Source of the DNA: Pseudomonas serbica
GTDB taxonomy: Bacteria > Pseudomonadota > Gammaproteobacteria > Pseudomonadales > Pseudomonadaceae
DNA: 64,000 nucleotides
Reading direction: 5' to 3'
Assembly (NCBI RefSeq): GCF_028823535.1
Contig: NZ_JAQIYM010000090.1
Coordinates: 930,001-994,000, forward strand
Shown: positions 9,492-17,935 of the stretch, piece by piece
How the letters are laid out: each line of letters starts with the position of its first letter
How positions within the stretch are numbered: position 1 is the first letter of the stretch
Notes under the pieces: model-generated
The model's input: only the letters and a program-made list of their open reading frames with translations
What the model was told of the DNA's origin: nothing
Databases searched by the model: none
Position numbers and translations under genes: made by a program

Positions 9492-9579
9492 ACGCTCATG
9501 ACACCTCGACTGGCGCTGCCAGCCTTCTGGGCCTCGGACTACGCTGGATTACTTTTAGCTTAAGAGGGAGAGTGCAGTA

Positions 9580-9930
9580 ATGATCGGAAAATTTGCGCAG
9601 CAATTCAGCACTGGCATTAAGCAAGGCTTTCGTACCCGCGACTTCGCGTTCTTGGGGATTTTGGCTATTGGCCTGAGCATTCCCCTTATTCTCCTGAGTT
9701 TTACCGCCTGGAATTTCGGGCAGGGCTTCTCCTGGCAATTGATCGTCGACATCGGTACGCCGTTTTGGTTTTCGGTGCTGTTCAGCTTCTACATCATTGG
9801 GATCAAGGTGCTACAGGTGTACCACCAGCACGATGGCAATCCTGAGGCCATTCCCAAGCTGGCCCGCCAGTTCGACGTCGTCGTGTTTTTTGTGCTGATC
9901 GTCCTGATCGCCGGCCTGATGATCAAGTAA
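9580..9930 (+). CDS. Small three-segment membrane protein
   Basis: A 116-residue protein with hydrophobic stretches at about residues 22-44, 54-79 and 98-115, likely all inner-membrane spanning. The N-terminal 20 residues are basic, and a polar loop (Y-H-Q-H-D-G-N-P-E-A) separates the second and third segments. A good ribosome site (AAGAGGGAG) precedes the ATG. It lies between the MazEF-like fusion and another small unknown gene on the same strand. No family is recognised. Confidence 0.7.
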   Translation: MIGKFAQQFSTGIKQGFRTRDFAFLGILAIGLSIPLILLSFTAWNFGQGFSWQLIVDIGTPFWFSVLFSFYIIGIKVLQVYHQHDGNPEAIPKLARQFDVVVFFVLIVLIAGLMIK

Positions 9931-9943
9931 AGATCCGCTGATC

Positions 9944-9963
9944 ACCGGCGCATCGGCGCCGGT
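9944..9963 (+). other. Hairpin between small genes
   Basis: ACCGGCGC and GCGCCGGT form a perfect 8-bp stem with a four-base loop. A T5 run comes only about ten bases later, so it would be a poor terminator. It could attenuate transcription between the two small genes. Confidence 0.5.
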
Positions 9964-9997
9964 TCGGCATGCGTTTTTAATTTGCGGGAGTATAACC

Positions 9998-10348
9998 ATG
10001 ACAGTACGAACCAATGGCGCCGAATTGAAGGCGTTTTTTGCCGACAAATCGTTCTGGCCAGACGACCAGCCTGGTGGCAACAACATCTGGCACGACGAAC
10101 TGACCCTGATCATCAACGACGAAGAAGACCTGGAGCCGGTGATCGACAACCTCCACAATTCCGACCGTGTGAAGATCACCTATGGCGACGTGTATTCGAC
10201 CGCAAAACCGCACTTCACCAGCGTTGAAACCTACTTCAAGCGCTGGAAGAAGACCACAACCCACACCTCGGTGTTGGTCTCGGTACCCAATGAGAATCTG
10301 GAAGCGGTGAAGGCGGCGATTCTCGGCGCTGGTGGTGTCCTGGCTTAA
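9998..10348 (+). CDS. Hypothetical protein (116 aa)
   Basis: A small acidic soluble protein preceded by a GGGAG ribosome site. Visible features are a W-H-D-E-L motif and a cluster of Asp/Glu (N-D-E-E-D-L-E). It converges with the minus-strand DLGL-tail gene only seven bases away, with no terminator between them. The family is not recognised. Confidence 0.7.
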   Translation: MTVRTNGAELKAFFADKSFWPDDQPGGNNIWHDELTLIINDEEDLEPVIDNLHNSDRVKITYGDVYSTAKPHFTSVETYFKRWKKTTTHTSVLVSVPNENLEAVKAAILGAGGVLA

Positions 10349-10355
10349 GCCCAGA

Positions 10356-11036
10356 TCAAAGGCCAAGATCCTGGCTGAAAACCTCAGCCAGGTCACTAAG
10401 GTTTAGAATGGTCTCCAGGCCACGAAGTTGATGCTTCATCACCAGGCGCCCAAGCTTATTGGTGTACGCGCTGGCGCGGAACAAGGACGCCAAGTCATTA
10501 CGCTTGTGGAGGCACACCAGTAGGCGAATCGGCAAAGGGCCACTGACGTAAAGAATGTCCTTCTTGGGAATCTCAAAGCCCATTAAGTCGAACAGCAGGT
10601 TCTCATCCTTGCTCGCGGCGCAGGTCTCCAGAAGATGGTTGGCGAACTGGGTCAATACGCTCGGGTGTATGCCCTGCAGTGTATCCGCCTCTTCGCAGAG
10701 GAATTCGAACCACTCCTTATCGGTCATGGCCGTTCGCAGCTCGATGGCAATCTCAGCGACCAATTTGAGTTTGGCATCCAGAGTGGTGTTGGGCCTAAGC
10801 CACTGAACAGCGTTAAATACCATCTTCAACCAGTGTTTGGAGCCTGGCCTGGATCTGAGAAGGTTGGGGGTGGTGAGGATCGGCCACTGTATCGTACTCA
10901 CGATGATTCCCATTATCTGGGCATTGGCGTCAGTCAGATAGTCGAACAGAGAATCAGTCGCGTAAGCCTCCGCCAACGCGAGATTGATCGCATCTGGAGT
11001 GGGGGCGGGAGCTGTGGCGGGGATTTTGGTTGTCAT
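10356..11036 (-). CDS. DLGL-tail protein, short subfamily C
   Basis: The shortest member of the tail set, 226 residues, and one of three on the minus strand. After a Pro/Ala-rich N-terminus it is mainly helical, and it ends L-A-E-V-F-S-Q-D-L-G-L. It resembles the C-terminal half of the larger members in length, so it may be a minimal version carrying the tail module. It is divergent from the next DLGL-tail gene, with about 210 bases between the two starts. Function is unknown. Confidence 0.8.
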   Translation of the reverse strand: MTTKIPATAPAPTPDAINLALAEAYATDSLFDYLTDANAQIMGIIVSTIQWPILTTPNLLRSRPGSKHWLKMVFNAVQWLRPNTTLDAKLKLVAEIAIELRTAMTDKEWFEFLCEEADTLQGIHPSVLTQFANHLLETCAASKDENLLFDLMGFEIPKKDILYVSGPLPIRLLVCLHKRNDLASLFRASAYTNKLGRLVMKHQLRGLETILNLSDLAEVFSQDLGL

Positions 11037-11247
11037 TGATCATCCGTGAAAAATCGTTTGGCCTCATGGCCATGAAGAGTGGTGCGTTAAGTAGTATTAT
11101 GAGACTAAATGTGGCTAAATGCAATCAAAATATAGTGGTATATTGCCACCGGAAAGGTTAAAACTGAGTTTCTTGAGTGCCGGCAAAGCTGGACAGTCTG
11201 TCCCGATAGACCTCGCTTGGCGTACATTTGAAGAAAAGGAGAGCGTT

Positions 11248-12750
11248 GTGTCTGACCATTTGGCAAAAATTCGTCAATTGAAGAGCGACGTCGCAGACGA
11301 GTGGGATCTGGATAAATTCTCGGAGCGGCTGTATGCGCTGATCGACGGCCTGATCGAGGCCGAGGCATTTCTTCTGACGGCCACGCCCTCCCAGAGGACG
11401 GCGGTATTGAGTCATACGGTCAAGTGCGAAGTCACTTTTGTCCTCCAAGGCTACAGCTTGCTTTTGCACCGAAAGGGTCTGCTTGAGGTCTTTTTCCGCA
11501 AGAATCCTGATCCACTGTTTTTGTCTGGCGCTGTCCAGCGGCTGATGAACCAAATCGACGATCCTGAACACATGTCCCTGGCCCGTGAATCAATCCGCCT
11601 GGGCGCCATTTTCATCCCCGAAAAAACGGGGTACCTCGCCGAGATACTTCACACCAAAGATGGCCGGCTGCCCGTTGATGTCTGCAAAGGCCTGCTACAG
11701 AACTACCTTGAGTATTCTTGGGCGTATGACATAGGCCGACTCAACAATGGCGGGGCGCGTGATTTCACTATCGCGTTGTTAACTGTTTGCGCTGATGACG
11801 GCGAAGAGGATTTTGTCATTGATTTCCTGGCTCAGGCACATGAAAACCTGCTGCCAGACAGGAGCCTGAATAACGAAGGTCGTGCGACGCCCACCCACGC
11901 CTACTACGAGTTGCTTCTCCAACACTGCCGCCACGAACAACTGATGGTCAGGCTGTCGGAATCAAGCCCCGAACTGTACCAGGCATTGATGGTGGATAAA
12001 GGCTATCAGAAGGCACTGCACAAGAAGATCACTGAACCCACTCCCGGCGACGTCTTCGATATCTCAAGGCTGCCACCAAGCAGCGTGATGGATGAGGAGT
12101 TTCTTTCGCATGCACTGTGCTCCTTGTCCACCAGTGGAAAGTTGAATGTCGCCCGCTATGAGGTGATAGCTCGGACTTGGGTGAAGGCGGGTTTCCCAGG
12201 CAGCGTGCAGGCCTACGCCAAGGGGTTCGAGCCTCTAAGTCAGCAGCTTGCTGAGCTGCAGGCGTACCGGAGCACCATTTTCACCGAATCAACCCTGGAG
12301 CAGCTGTGGGGCCTCAGTAAGAGGCATGCCACTTTTCACCAGTCATTGCTGATGCTCGACTTCATCTACACAGCGCCAGCAAATCAGATCTTGAATGACG
12401 TCGAAACCCTGGATCGTCACCATGCGATGCACGTTCTCAAGCATGATGAGATACCAGATACGTTGAAGGTGGACGGAACCGTCATGGTGTCGCCGCTATT
12501 GCTTGCGGCCTGCCTCAAGCGAGTCAGACATATGTCGGACTATGACGAGAAAAATGCCGACATCGAAGCTGTGATCACTGATGCGTTTTCCAATTCATCC
12601 CTCCATGGAACACTCAGAAAGTTGTCGGAAAAGCGGCTCTACCAAGTCCGCCGCTACGCTCCTGGCATTACCGACGAGGTCATTCGTACCATCCATTGGG
12701 ATGACCTAAAGATTCTGGCGGGGATTTTTTCTGAGGATCTGGGTCTATAG
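11248..12750 (+). CDS. DLGL-tail protein, subfamily D
   Basis: The frame is open from ATG 11119, but GTG 11248 is preceded by a textbook AAGGAG six bases upstream and gives a sensible N-terminus (M-S-D-H-L-A-K-I-R), so it is preferred. The 500-residue product is helix-rich, has no membrane segment and ends L-A-G-I-F-S-E-D-L-G-L. Its first 60 residues are similar in pattern to the subfamily near the right end of the window (charged helix, then a D-x-x-x-F/L block). Function is unknown. Confidence 0.8.
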   Translation: MSDHLAKIRQLKSDVADEWDLDKFSERLYALIDGLIEAEAFLLTATPSQRTAVLSHTVKCEVTFVLQGYSLLLHRKGLLEVFFRKNPDPLFLSGAVQRLMNQIDDPEHMSLARESIRLGAIFIPEKTGYLAEILHTKDGRLPVDVCKGLLQNYLEYSWAYDIGRLNNGGARDFTIALLTVCADDGEEDFVIDFLAQAHENLLPDRSLNNEGRATPTHAYYELLLQHCRHEQLMVRLSESSPELYQALMVDKGYQKALHKKITEPTPGDVFDISRLPPSSVMDEEFLSHALCSLSTSGKLNVARYEVIARTWVKAGFPGSVQAYAKGFEPLSQQLAELQAYRSTIFTESTLEQLWGLSKRHATFHQSLLMLDFIYTAPANQILNDVETLDRHHAMHVLKHDEIPDTLKVDGTVMVSPLLLAACLKRVRHMSDYDEKNADIEAVITDAFSNSSLHGTLRKLSEKRLYQVRRYAPGITDEVIRTIHWDDLKILAGIFSEDLGL

Positions 12751-12914
12751 CAGCATCCGCGAGGCGGTGGGTGCAGACGAGAGAATCGCCTTTCCAGGAA
12801 CTGGCTAGTCCTTTGTTCCTGATGCATGTGCCGTGTGCGGCAATGATTGAGCAGGTCGTGGCATTCATCGCCGGCTGGCTTTAAGATGCTGGACAAAGAC
12901 ACAGGAAGACATGG

Positions 12915-13325
12915 ATGAGTATTGAATTCGACATCGACACCGCCTTCAAAGTGAAAAAGCCCTGCGCCGACTGCCCGTTTCGCAAGGTTGGCGCCATCGA
13001 TCTGCGCCCTGGCCGGCTCGAGGGGATCATCAAGTTTTTGCTCGAAGATGATCACCATCTGTTCCCGTGCCACAAAACGGTCGAGAGAACTTCAGATGAC
13101 ATTGAAGTCGACGGTGTTTGTGAAACCAACGCCGAGGCATCAGCGTGTGCCGGCGCACTGTCGTACCTGGTCAAGCTCGGGAGAATCCCAGTTCCGATGC
13201 GAGTGATGCACAGTCTTCAGCTCATCAACATCGACGATTGGGATGCGCTTGCTGATCTAACCATCGAGCCAGATCAGGAAACCTTGCTACCGATGCGTTC
13301 AGAGACTACTGGGAAGTCCAGGTAA
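12915..13325 (+). CDS. Small Cys-rich protein, DUF6283-like
   Basis: 136 residues with an N-terminal C-A-D-C-P-F-R motif, then F-P-C-H-K-T and a later A-C-A-G-A. This pattern resembles the DUF6283 family of phage and plasmid proteins and suggests a metal or Fe-S site formed by four cysteines. The start has an AGGA ribosome site (ACAGGAAGACATGG). It sits alone between a DLGL-tail gene and a convergent minus-strand gene. The family assignment is from memory of the motif and the role is unknown. Confidence 0.7.
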   Translation: MSIEFDIDTAFKVKKPCADCPFRKVGAIDLRPGRLEGIIKFLLEDDHHLFPCHKTVERTSDDIEVDGVCETNAEASACAGALSYLVKLGRIPVPMRVMHSLQLINIDDWDALADLTIEPDQETLLPMRSETTGKSR

Positions 13326-13358
13326 CGCCTGCAGGGAGGCATTTCTCACGCCTTGATC

Positions 13359-14228
13359 CTATTTCTTGTTCGCGTTTGGATCGAAGTTAAATACAGTGCG
13401 CATAACGACGTTGTACATGCGATCCACCTGGCGTTGGTTGTCCTCAGGTTGACTCTTCGGCGATGGATCTTCTTCATAAAACTTGAGAAATTCGGCATAC
13501 AACCGCAATGCAGCCTTGGCATTGGCCCGATATTCCGGCGAGTTATAAGCGGGCTTCTGTGCAGGATCAAGCATTTCTTGTGGAATGACGGGGCCTTTTA
13601 TGTTCTTTTGACGGGCTTCCCAACGCAAAAGCCGCACCATCATAGGTTCTACCTCACCGCCTTCAGCCTTAACCTTTACCTCGGGCTTTACCTCAACCTC
13701 AGGCTTAGCTGCCTGAACAGGAGCAACCTTCACAGCATTGCAGGTTGTCGGGTGATTTGAAACCATCCGGTAGGTCTGGGCCTTAACCGCTACCTTGTAC
13801 TTTGCGCGACACCCGGAACAGGTGCGCTCAAATACAAAATTGGAAAAATGCTCCGCTGCCACTTGGGCGAACCTCCGGTCTGACACCTGCTGACCGTAAG
13901 GCACCGGATACCTGAGCACAGAGTCCAGGAACGATACGTCACCCCGCACGCAAGCATCCGCCACCCGATTACCCAGCTCTTCGGCTAGTTCTGCATACAT
14001 CGCCAGCCGATAGGCCTCGACCGAGGCCTTGCTTGTGGGGTTGTAGTCGTTATGAGGGCCTTCATCGAGAGAAAGTCGGTCGAAAAATGCCCGGCACTCC
14101 AACACAGAGGCATAAACTGCATCGTAATACCGTTCGCGCCGTCTCTGAGTACCTGGTACGGACTCTCGAATTCGAATCGCCACGATTCGGTCTGCGAGAT
14201 AACCGGTGAATTCGTTGTAGTTCATCAC
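13359..14228 (-). CDS. Hypothetical protein with CxxC and Glu/Val/Lys repeat linker
   Basis: 289 residues. The N-terminal half is helical, with a C-S-G-C motif around residue 135 and a possible third Cys in T-T-C-N-A. A low-complexity linker follows in which E-V-x-V-K-P-type units repeat (residues about 175-195), and then a C-terminal helical segment ending Asn/Lys-rich. A DNA-binding or scaffold role would fit the layout, but no family is recognised. It converges with the DUF6283-like gene. Confidence 0.7.
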   Translation of the reverse strand: MMNYNEFTGYLADRIVAIRIRESVPGTQRRRERYYDAVYASVLECRAFFDRLSLDEGPHNDYNPTSKASVEAYRLAMYAELAEELGNRVADACVRGDVSFLDSVLRYPVPYGQQVSDRRFAQVAAEHFSNFVFERTCSGCRAKYKVAVKAQTYRMVSNHPTTCNAVKVAPVQAAKPEVEVKPEVKVKAEGGEVEPMMVRLLRWEARQKNIKGPVIPQEMLDPAQKPAYNSPEYRANAKAALRLYAEFLKFYEEDPSPKSQPEDNQRQVDRMYNVVMRTVFNFDPNANKK

Positions 14229-14304
14229 ACGTCCTTGAGAGTGAGCTTAGGTTACCGACCGCGTCAGCTTGGGTCTTCAGCGTTTTGTTCACCAGCGAAT
14301 TAAT

Positions 14305-14670
14305 TTAACTCTTTTTGGCGGTACTTGCGAGGACACTGTCCAGCAGGATCGAGCAGCTTGCAACGAGCGTTAGCAAGGTGTCACGACGCTGATAGTCCTT
14401 AGCTCGTTCAGCCACATCAGCCGCTGCCTGATACAGAGCGCCGGCTCGTTCCAGGTTGCGTTGGCGACTTTTAGGTTTCCACCATTTGGCGTCCCATGGC
14501 CATTGTTTAGGCTGAGGACTGTCTTCACCGACCGCGTCGCGGTAGGAGAGGGCTGCCAACTCCAACAATTCAGCTCCGTGCTGATAATCGTGCTCCAATG
14601 TCCAGCCTTCAATTTCCTTTTGGCGCTTGCGCTCGGCGGCGATGAGTTGAAGCCCGGTGATTTTCCGCAT
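14305..14670 (-). CDS. Phage-type hypothetical protein (ERxRQ...WWKP family)
   Basis: 121 residues with the pattern A-A-E-R-x-R-Q, E-G-W-T-x-E-H-D, H-x-x-E-L, then W-P-W-x-x-x-W-W-K-P and R-N-L-E-R-A-G-A-L. This is a layout I know from many phage and prophage proteins of unknown function. An in-frame GTG at 14688 exists, but AAGGA lies eight bases before ATG 14670, so the latter is chosen. It is driven by the promoter at 14739-14767, whose spacer is filled by a palindrome. Confidence 0.75.
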   Translation of the reverse strand: MRKITGLQLIAAERKRQKEIEGWTLEHDYQHGAELLELAALSYRDAVGEDSPQPKQWPWDAKWWKPKSRQRNLERAGALYQAAADVAERAKDYQRRDTLLTLVASCSILLDSVLASTAKKS

Positions 14671-14738
14671 GAGTGTTTTCCTTGGCACTTGCTGGTTTGG
14701 CGCCAGGCCATCCCTCTAAGGCGGCGCAGACGTAACTA

Positions 14739-14767
14739 ACTATAGGTATCCTAAAGATACCGGTCAA
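14739..14767 (-). promoter_or_regulatory. Promoter with 17-bp palindromic operator as spacer
   Basis: Read on the minus strand: TTGACC, then GGTATCTTTAGGATACC (17 bp, near-perfect palindrome, 14745-14761), then TATAGT. The operator fills the -35/-10 spacer exactly. The same arrangement occurs on the plus strand at 15647-15675, with one base different in the 17. The -35 begins right after the YidD-like gene's stop. Confidence 0.8.
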
Positions 14768-15163
14768 TCATCGCGATATGAAACCCTTCAGTGTCACGAT
14801 AGCCCTGAGGCTGGTGCTGATGTCGCACGGGCCATCGCACGACCCCTTGGGGATGCAGTCCCCGACATCACAAGCGTCTACCGCACCAAAGCCGCAAGGG
14901 CCCGAGCGGTCGCTGCCGGAGGCGGGCTTATCCTTTCGCTTCTTCCGCTCTTCCTCACGCTCCTTTGCAGCGCTCTCACAGCTGAGGAAGCGCTGTTTAA
15001 TCAAACCCCATCCGCTGATGAGCCCCTTGTCCTCCAGAATCGAAAGTACCGCTCCAGAGCAGCCTGGCCCGCCATGGGTGTGCGAATAGGCGCAGCGAAA
15101 GCCTTTGTGTGGAGAGATCCGTCGCTGGTAAAGACGGATGGCAAGACGGTAAAGGGCTTTCAT
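14768..15163 (-). CDS. YidD-like membrane protein insertion factor
   Basis: ATG 15163 has GGAGG five bases upstream and gives M-K-A-L-Y-R-L-A-I-R-L-Y-Q-R-R-I-S-P, the characteristic YidD opening (L-I-x-x-Y-Q-x-x-I-S-P), followed by the C...G-C-S-x-A-V-L-x-x-x-x-x-x-G-L pattern of that family. YidD assists YidC-dependent membrane insertion. This copy differs from housekeeping YidD by a His/Gly-rich insert between the cysteines and by a charged linker (E-R-E-E-E-R-K-K-R-K) leading into a Cys-rich C-terminal tail. Family membership is likely but the role here is uncertain. Confidence 0.7.
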   Translation of the reverse strand: MKALYRLAIRLYQRRISPHKGFRCAYSHTHGGPGCSGAVLSILEDKGLISGWGLIKQRFLSCESAAKEREEERKKRKDKPASGSDRSGPCGFGAVDACDVGDCIPKGSCDGPCDISTSLRAIVTLKGFISR

Positions 15164-15349
15164 GAGCGCCTCCAAAAATGTGTCAATATATGGCATATAT
15201 CACGATATGATGACATGGTCAAAATCGGCGCCGATCTGGGAAGCCACGTACCCCTTTGAGTCAGCAGGATAAGGGGCTACAGGCCGTTTTGAAGATAGTA
15301 CATACCATACATACCATGCGTGGCACATAGCATAAATCAGAGGTTTTTT

Positions 15350-15646
15350 GTGAAAAGCTACTTCCAAGCTGACATTGGTAAATGCCGTGTGACCGGGATC
15401 AGCGGCCTCAAGGCCAGCACCGGGGCCCGCTGGTTCCTAGGTTATTCGACCAATCCATGCCTCAGTGATCAGGGTGATAAGCCCAACAAAGGTCGCAACC
15501 GCTTGGCTGATTGGTGCTGGCGACGGGTCGACGGGCCGTGGACTTTGTACGGTTGGGTGAGTCCTTCACGCAGCCGATTTTTCGGCTTCAGCCTGACGCT
15601 ACCCGGCGAGGCCAAGGCCAGTCTTAAAGATTATTTGGTACGTTAA
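15350..15646 (+). CDS. Hypothetical protein (98 aa)
   Basis: A small basic protein rich in Trp, Gly and Arg. The frame is open from a GTG at 15320, but GTG 15350 has AGAGG six bases upstream and is preferred. The stop codon is followed immediately by the -35 element of the next promoter, so the next gene need not depend on this one. No family is recognised. Confidence 0.55.
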   Translation: MKSYFQADIGKCRVTGISGLKASTGARWFLGYSTNPCLSDQGDKPNKGRNRLADWCWRRVDGPWTLYGWVSPSRSRFFGFSLTLPGEAKASLKDYLVR

Positions 15647-15675
15647 TTGACAGGTATCTCTAGGATACCTATATT
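15647..15675 (+). promoter_or_regulatory. Promoter with 17-bp palindromic operator as spacer
   Basis: TTGACA (15647-15652), GGTATCTCTAGGATACC (15653-15669) and TATATT (15670-15675) make a near-consensus sigma-70 promoter whose 17-bp spacer is entirely the palindrome. It matches the operator at 14745-14761 in inverse orientation with one mismatch, implying one regulator controls both. Confidence 0.85.
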
Positions 15676-15719
15676 CCCCCCACATGAGCCATTTTGCGGC
15701 TCGATTCTCGGAGTGGCTC

Positions 15720-16019
15720 ATGCTCAATATTTCTCTCTCGTCCCCGCCGTTGAAAGCAGACAAAGGCCTTAAAAATGGCAGCTGCAACCGAGGGTCTTGC
15801 CAGGAGCCTGGTGCCACCTTTTTCAATCGGTCGACGAAGATGTACTACTGCGAAGACTGTGCGGCGAAAATAAACTCCTACGCGGAAACCAAGGAATACT
15901 GCATGGAGACCTTCGGCTCTCCTGAGCTATGCGTCCATGACGATGGCCCGTATGACCTGCGGTTCAAGCCTCTGCCATATTTGTTGAAAGCCTCAGACAA
16001 AAGCTCGGCGGACTCCTGA
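15720..16019 (+). CDS. Small zinc-ribbon-like protein
   Basis: 99 residues. ATG 15720 is chosen because GGAG lies six bases upstream. An upstream in-frame start at 15684 would add twelve residues. It contains C-N-R-G-S-C-Q-E-P-G, then F-N-R-S-T-K-M-Y-Y-C-E-D-C-A, a C-x4-C / C-x2-C arrangement typical of small zinc-binding proteins. It is the first gene of a plus-strand operon reaching to 18384 and lies directly under the operator-filled promoter. Confidence 0.7.
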   Translation: MLNISLSSPPLKADKGLKNGSCNRGSCQEPGATFFNRSTKMYYCEDCAAKINSYAETKEYCMETFGSPELCVHDDGPYDLRFKPLPYLLKASDKSSADS

Positions 16020-16021
16020 CC

Positions 16022-16408
16022 ATGGATGTTGAGTCGTTCGAGCCAAGCGATGAGATGATGGCGCTGATCAATGAGCGCCTTGCACCCGGTCGGGCAGCAA
16101 ATGCCGAGCGGCGGGATAGGCTTCAAGCCAAATACGGGGAGGGGGCGCCCATCCAGTTTTTCGCTGAGCCTGACTACCCCGGTGACATGGACACTGCCTA
16201 TGCGCGAAACCTCAAGCATAAGTGCTTGCTCCGAGAGTTGCAGGTGCTTGGCTTGGAGGTCTGGGAGCGCACCGGAAAAAAGGCACAGTTTGACGCAATA
16301 ACGGAGCTGGTGATCGGGATCTCTCGCGCACCCAGTGAGCGCATGAGCCTGAGTTTTAACAGTCGTCCGACACGCTTTTTGCCAGCGATACTTCATGACA
16401 GGCAATAG
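16022..16408 (+). CDS. Hypothetical protein (128 aa)
   Basis: Starts two bases after the zinc-ribbon gene's stop, in an obvious operon. The N-terminal 40 residues are charged and helical (E-R-L-A-P-G-R-A-A-N-A-E-R-R). No motif is recognised. Its 3' end overlaps the next start by 14 bases, suggesting coupled translation. Confidence 0.65.
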   Translation: MDVESFEPSDEMMALINERLAPGRAANAERRDRLQAKYGEGAPIQFFAEPDYPGDMDTAYARNLKHKCLLRELQVLGLEVWERTGKKAQFDAITELVIGISRAPSERMSLSFNSRPTRFLPAILHDRQ

Positions 16409-16751
16409 TGATAAGTACGTTGGAATTCATTTCCAGGATGGTAAGGCCGTTGGTCTGTACCGGTTCGAACTCGATCATGGTGCCCACAACTTCCACCAAC
16501 AGGCCACCAGCCTCAATGCTTTCCGGCGCCGGGAGCAGAAGCGTGCGAGTGAAGCCATTCGCAAGGATTGGGAGAAGCAAATCACTCGCTGGCCGACCAT
16601 TCGGTACACGGAAATTCGATTGGCTGAAGACTTTGACGCGCAGGAAGCCATCGTGCCTATGTACGACGATCTATCGGTCAATCACCCAACATCGCTCGCC
16701 GGCTTTTACCAAGTCATTGGATACGACACTGCAAAGCAGCGTTACAGCTAG
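16395..16751 (+). CDS. Hypothetical protein, partial paralogue of downstream gene
   Basis: 118 residues matching the C-terminal half of the next protein nearly end to end (V-x-I-H-[FY]-Q-[DN]-G-K-A-[VI]-G-[LI]-Y-R, Q-A-T-S-L-N-[AS]-F-[RK]-R-R-E, S-E-A-I-R-K-D, R-W-P-T-I-x-Y-T). It looks like a duplicated standalone version of that domain. The domain's role is not known to me. Confidence 0.7.
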   Translation: MTGNSDKYVGIHFQDGKAVGLYRFELDHGAHNFHQQATSLNAFRRREQKRASEAIRKDWEKQITRWPTIRYTEIRLAEDFDAQEAIVPMYDDLSVNHPTSLAGFYQVIGYDTAKQRYS

Positions 16752-16759
16752 GAGGCTAC

Positions 16760-17578
16760 ATGCCAACCAAAGTCGCCATAGTCTACAGCTTCGGTTACCC
16801 GCAATCGGTGCACAAGTTTGCATTCCCGGCAGCTTCCGACCCGCAATACGACAAGGACATCGCCATTCTTGAAGAGATTGGCACGCTGGAAGGCGAGCGC
16901 TTGACGGAGTACGTCCAGGCTCAAACCGTGGACAGTCACCTTCGATTGCGGCTCGGCTTTGAAGATCTGAAGGATTACGAGCGTCGACTTGAGGTTTTTG
17001 CCAAGCTCGTCGAAGAGCTGAACCTACAGGACGTGATGCCGGCGCGGAATGAAGTACCGATCACCGAGCACGAATCGATCTGGGCGATGTTTGATGCGGT
17101 GGGTTTTGATCCCCTGCGCAAAGCATTCACTCAGGCGCGTTGGCAGGCCATGGTGCCGCCTGTATTCAGCAAGAAGCGATACCCTGAGCACGTTGCTATC
17201 CATTATCAGAACGGTAAGGCCATCGGCATTTATCGCATCGACCTGATCACTTACGACGGCACGCTACATAAGCAGGCAACCAGCCTGAACTCGTTCAAGC
17301 GCCGTGAAGAAAAGCGCGAAAGTGAAGCAATTCGCAAGGACAGGAGAGCCCATGTTTCTCGCTGGCCGACCATCGAATACACCGCCGTGCACGTCGCTGC
17401 CGACTTTGACCGAAGCGAAGCGATTCACTCACTCTACGGCCATCTGCCCATCCACCGACCGGCCACTTTGTACCGTTTCTACAACGCCATTGGTTACAAC
17501 AGCGCGAAGAAGCGCTATAGCGCTCATGAACCGGGACTCGCTACACTGAACAATCCAAATACCCCCGACGGCCTGTAA
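16760..17578 (+). CDS. Hypothetical two-domain protein
   Basis: 272 residues. The N-terminal half (to about residue 145) is acidic and helical. The C-terminal half duplicates the 118-residue protein encoded just upstream. The basic S-F-K-R-R-E-E-K-R-E-S-E-A-I-R-K-D segment could contact nucleic acid. AGGAGG lies upstream of the ATG. Third from last gene of the operon. Function is unknown. Confidence 0.7.
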   Translation: MPTKVAIVYSFGYPQSVHKFAFPAASDPQYDKDIAILEEIGTLEGERLTEYVQAQTVDSHLRLRLGFEDLKDYERRLEVFAKLVEELNLQDVMPARNEVPITEHESIWAMFDAVGFDPLRKAFTQARWQAMVPPVFSKKRYPEHVAIHYQNGKAIGIYRIDLITYDGTLHKQATSLNSFKRREEKRESEAIRKDRRAHVSRWPTIEYTAVHVAADFDRSEAIHSLYGHLPIHRPATLYRFYNAIGYNSAKKRYSAHEPGLATLNNPNTPDGL

Positions 17579-17608
17579 AAGGCCACGCAGGCCTGCGAGA
17601 CACGACCT

Positions 17609-17935
17609 ATGCCACGATCCGAGCTCAAAGATGCGAAAGCCCCCTGCAAATCGCAAGGTCAAGCGACCTATGCGAGAGGGGATACTCGCAATCTCCTGCG
17701 CGTAGCGCTGGCTCTGTCCAAGCTGGAGCACCCCACTCTGAATAACCTGGCTCGCGAAACGGGTCATGTGAAGTCGGGGATTCTGCGTGATATCGAGCGG
17801 CTCCAGGCCTATCTCGGCATCGTTATTGAAAAGCGGGGCTCCGAGTATCTGCTGCACAGCTGGGGGCCAGTCGTTAAGAGTGCAGAAGGCATTGAGCAAT
17901 TTCTGAGTGCCTCCCTCGGTGAGGTCAAATCGTGA
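17609..17935 (+). CDS. Putative winged-helix DNA-binding protein
   Basis: 108 residues. The central part (T-R-N-L-L-R-V-A-L-A-L-S-K-L, T-L-N-N-L-A-R-E-T, S-G-I-L-R-D-I-E-R-L-Q, then V-I-E-K-R-G-S-E-Y) reads as a helix-turn-helix plus wing, like IclR/MarR-type regulators in miniature. It may be the regulator of the palindromes at 14745 and 15653, but that is a guess from proximity. The following gene overlaps its stop (GTGA). Confidence 0.6.
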   Translation: MPRSELKDAKAPCKSQGQATYARGDTRNLLRVALALSKLEHPTLNNLARETGHVKSGILRDIERLQAYLGIVIEKRGSEYLLHSWGPVVKSAEGIEQFLSASLGEVKS

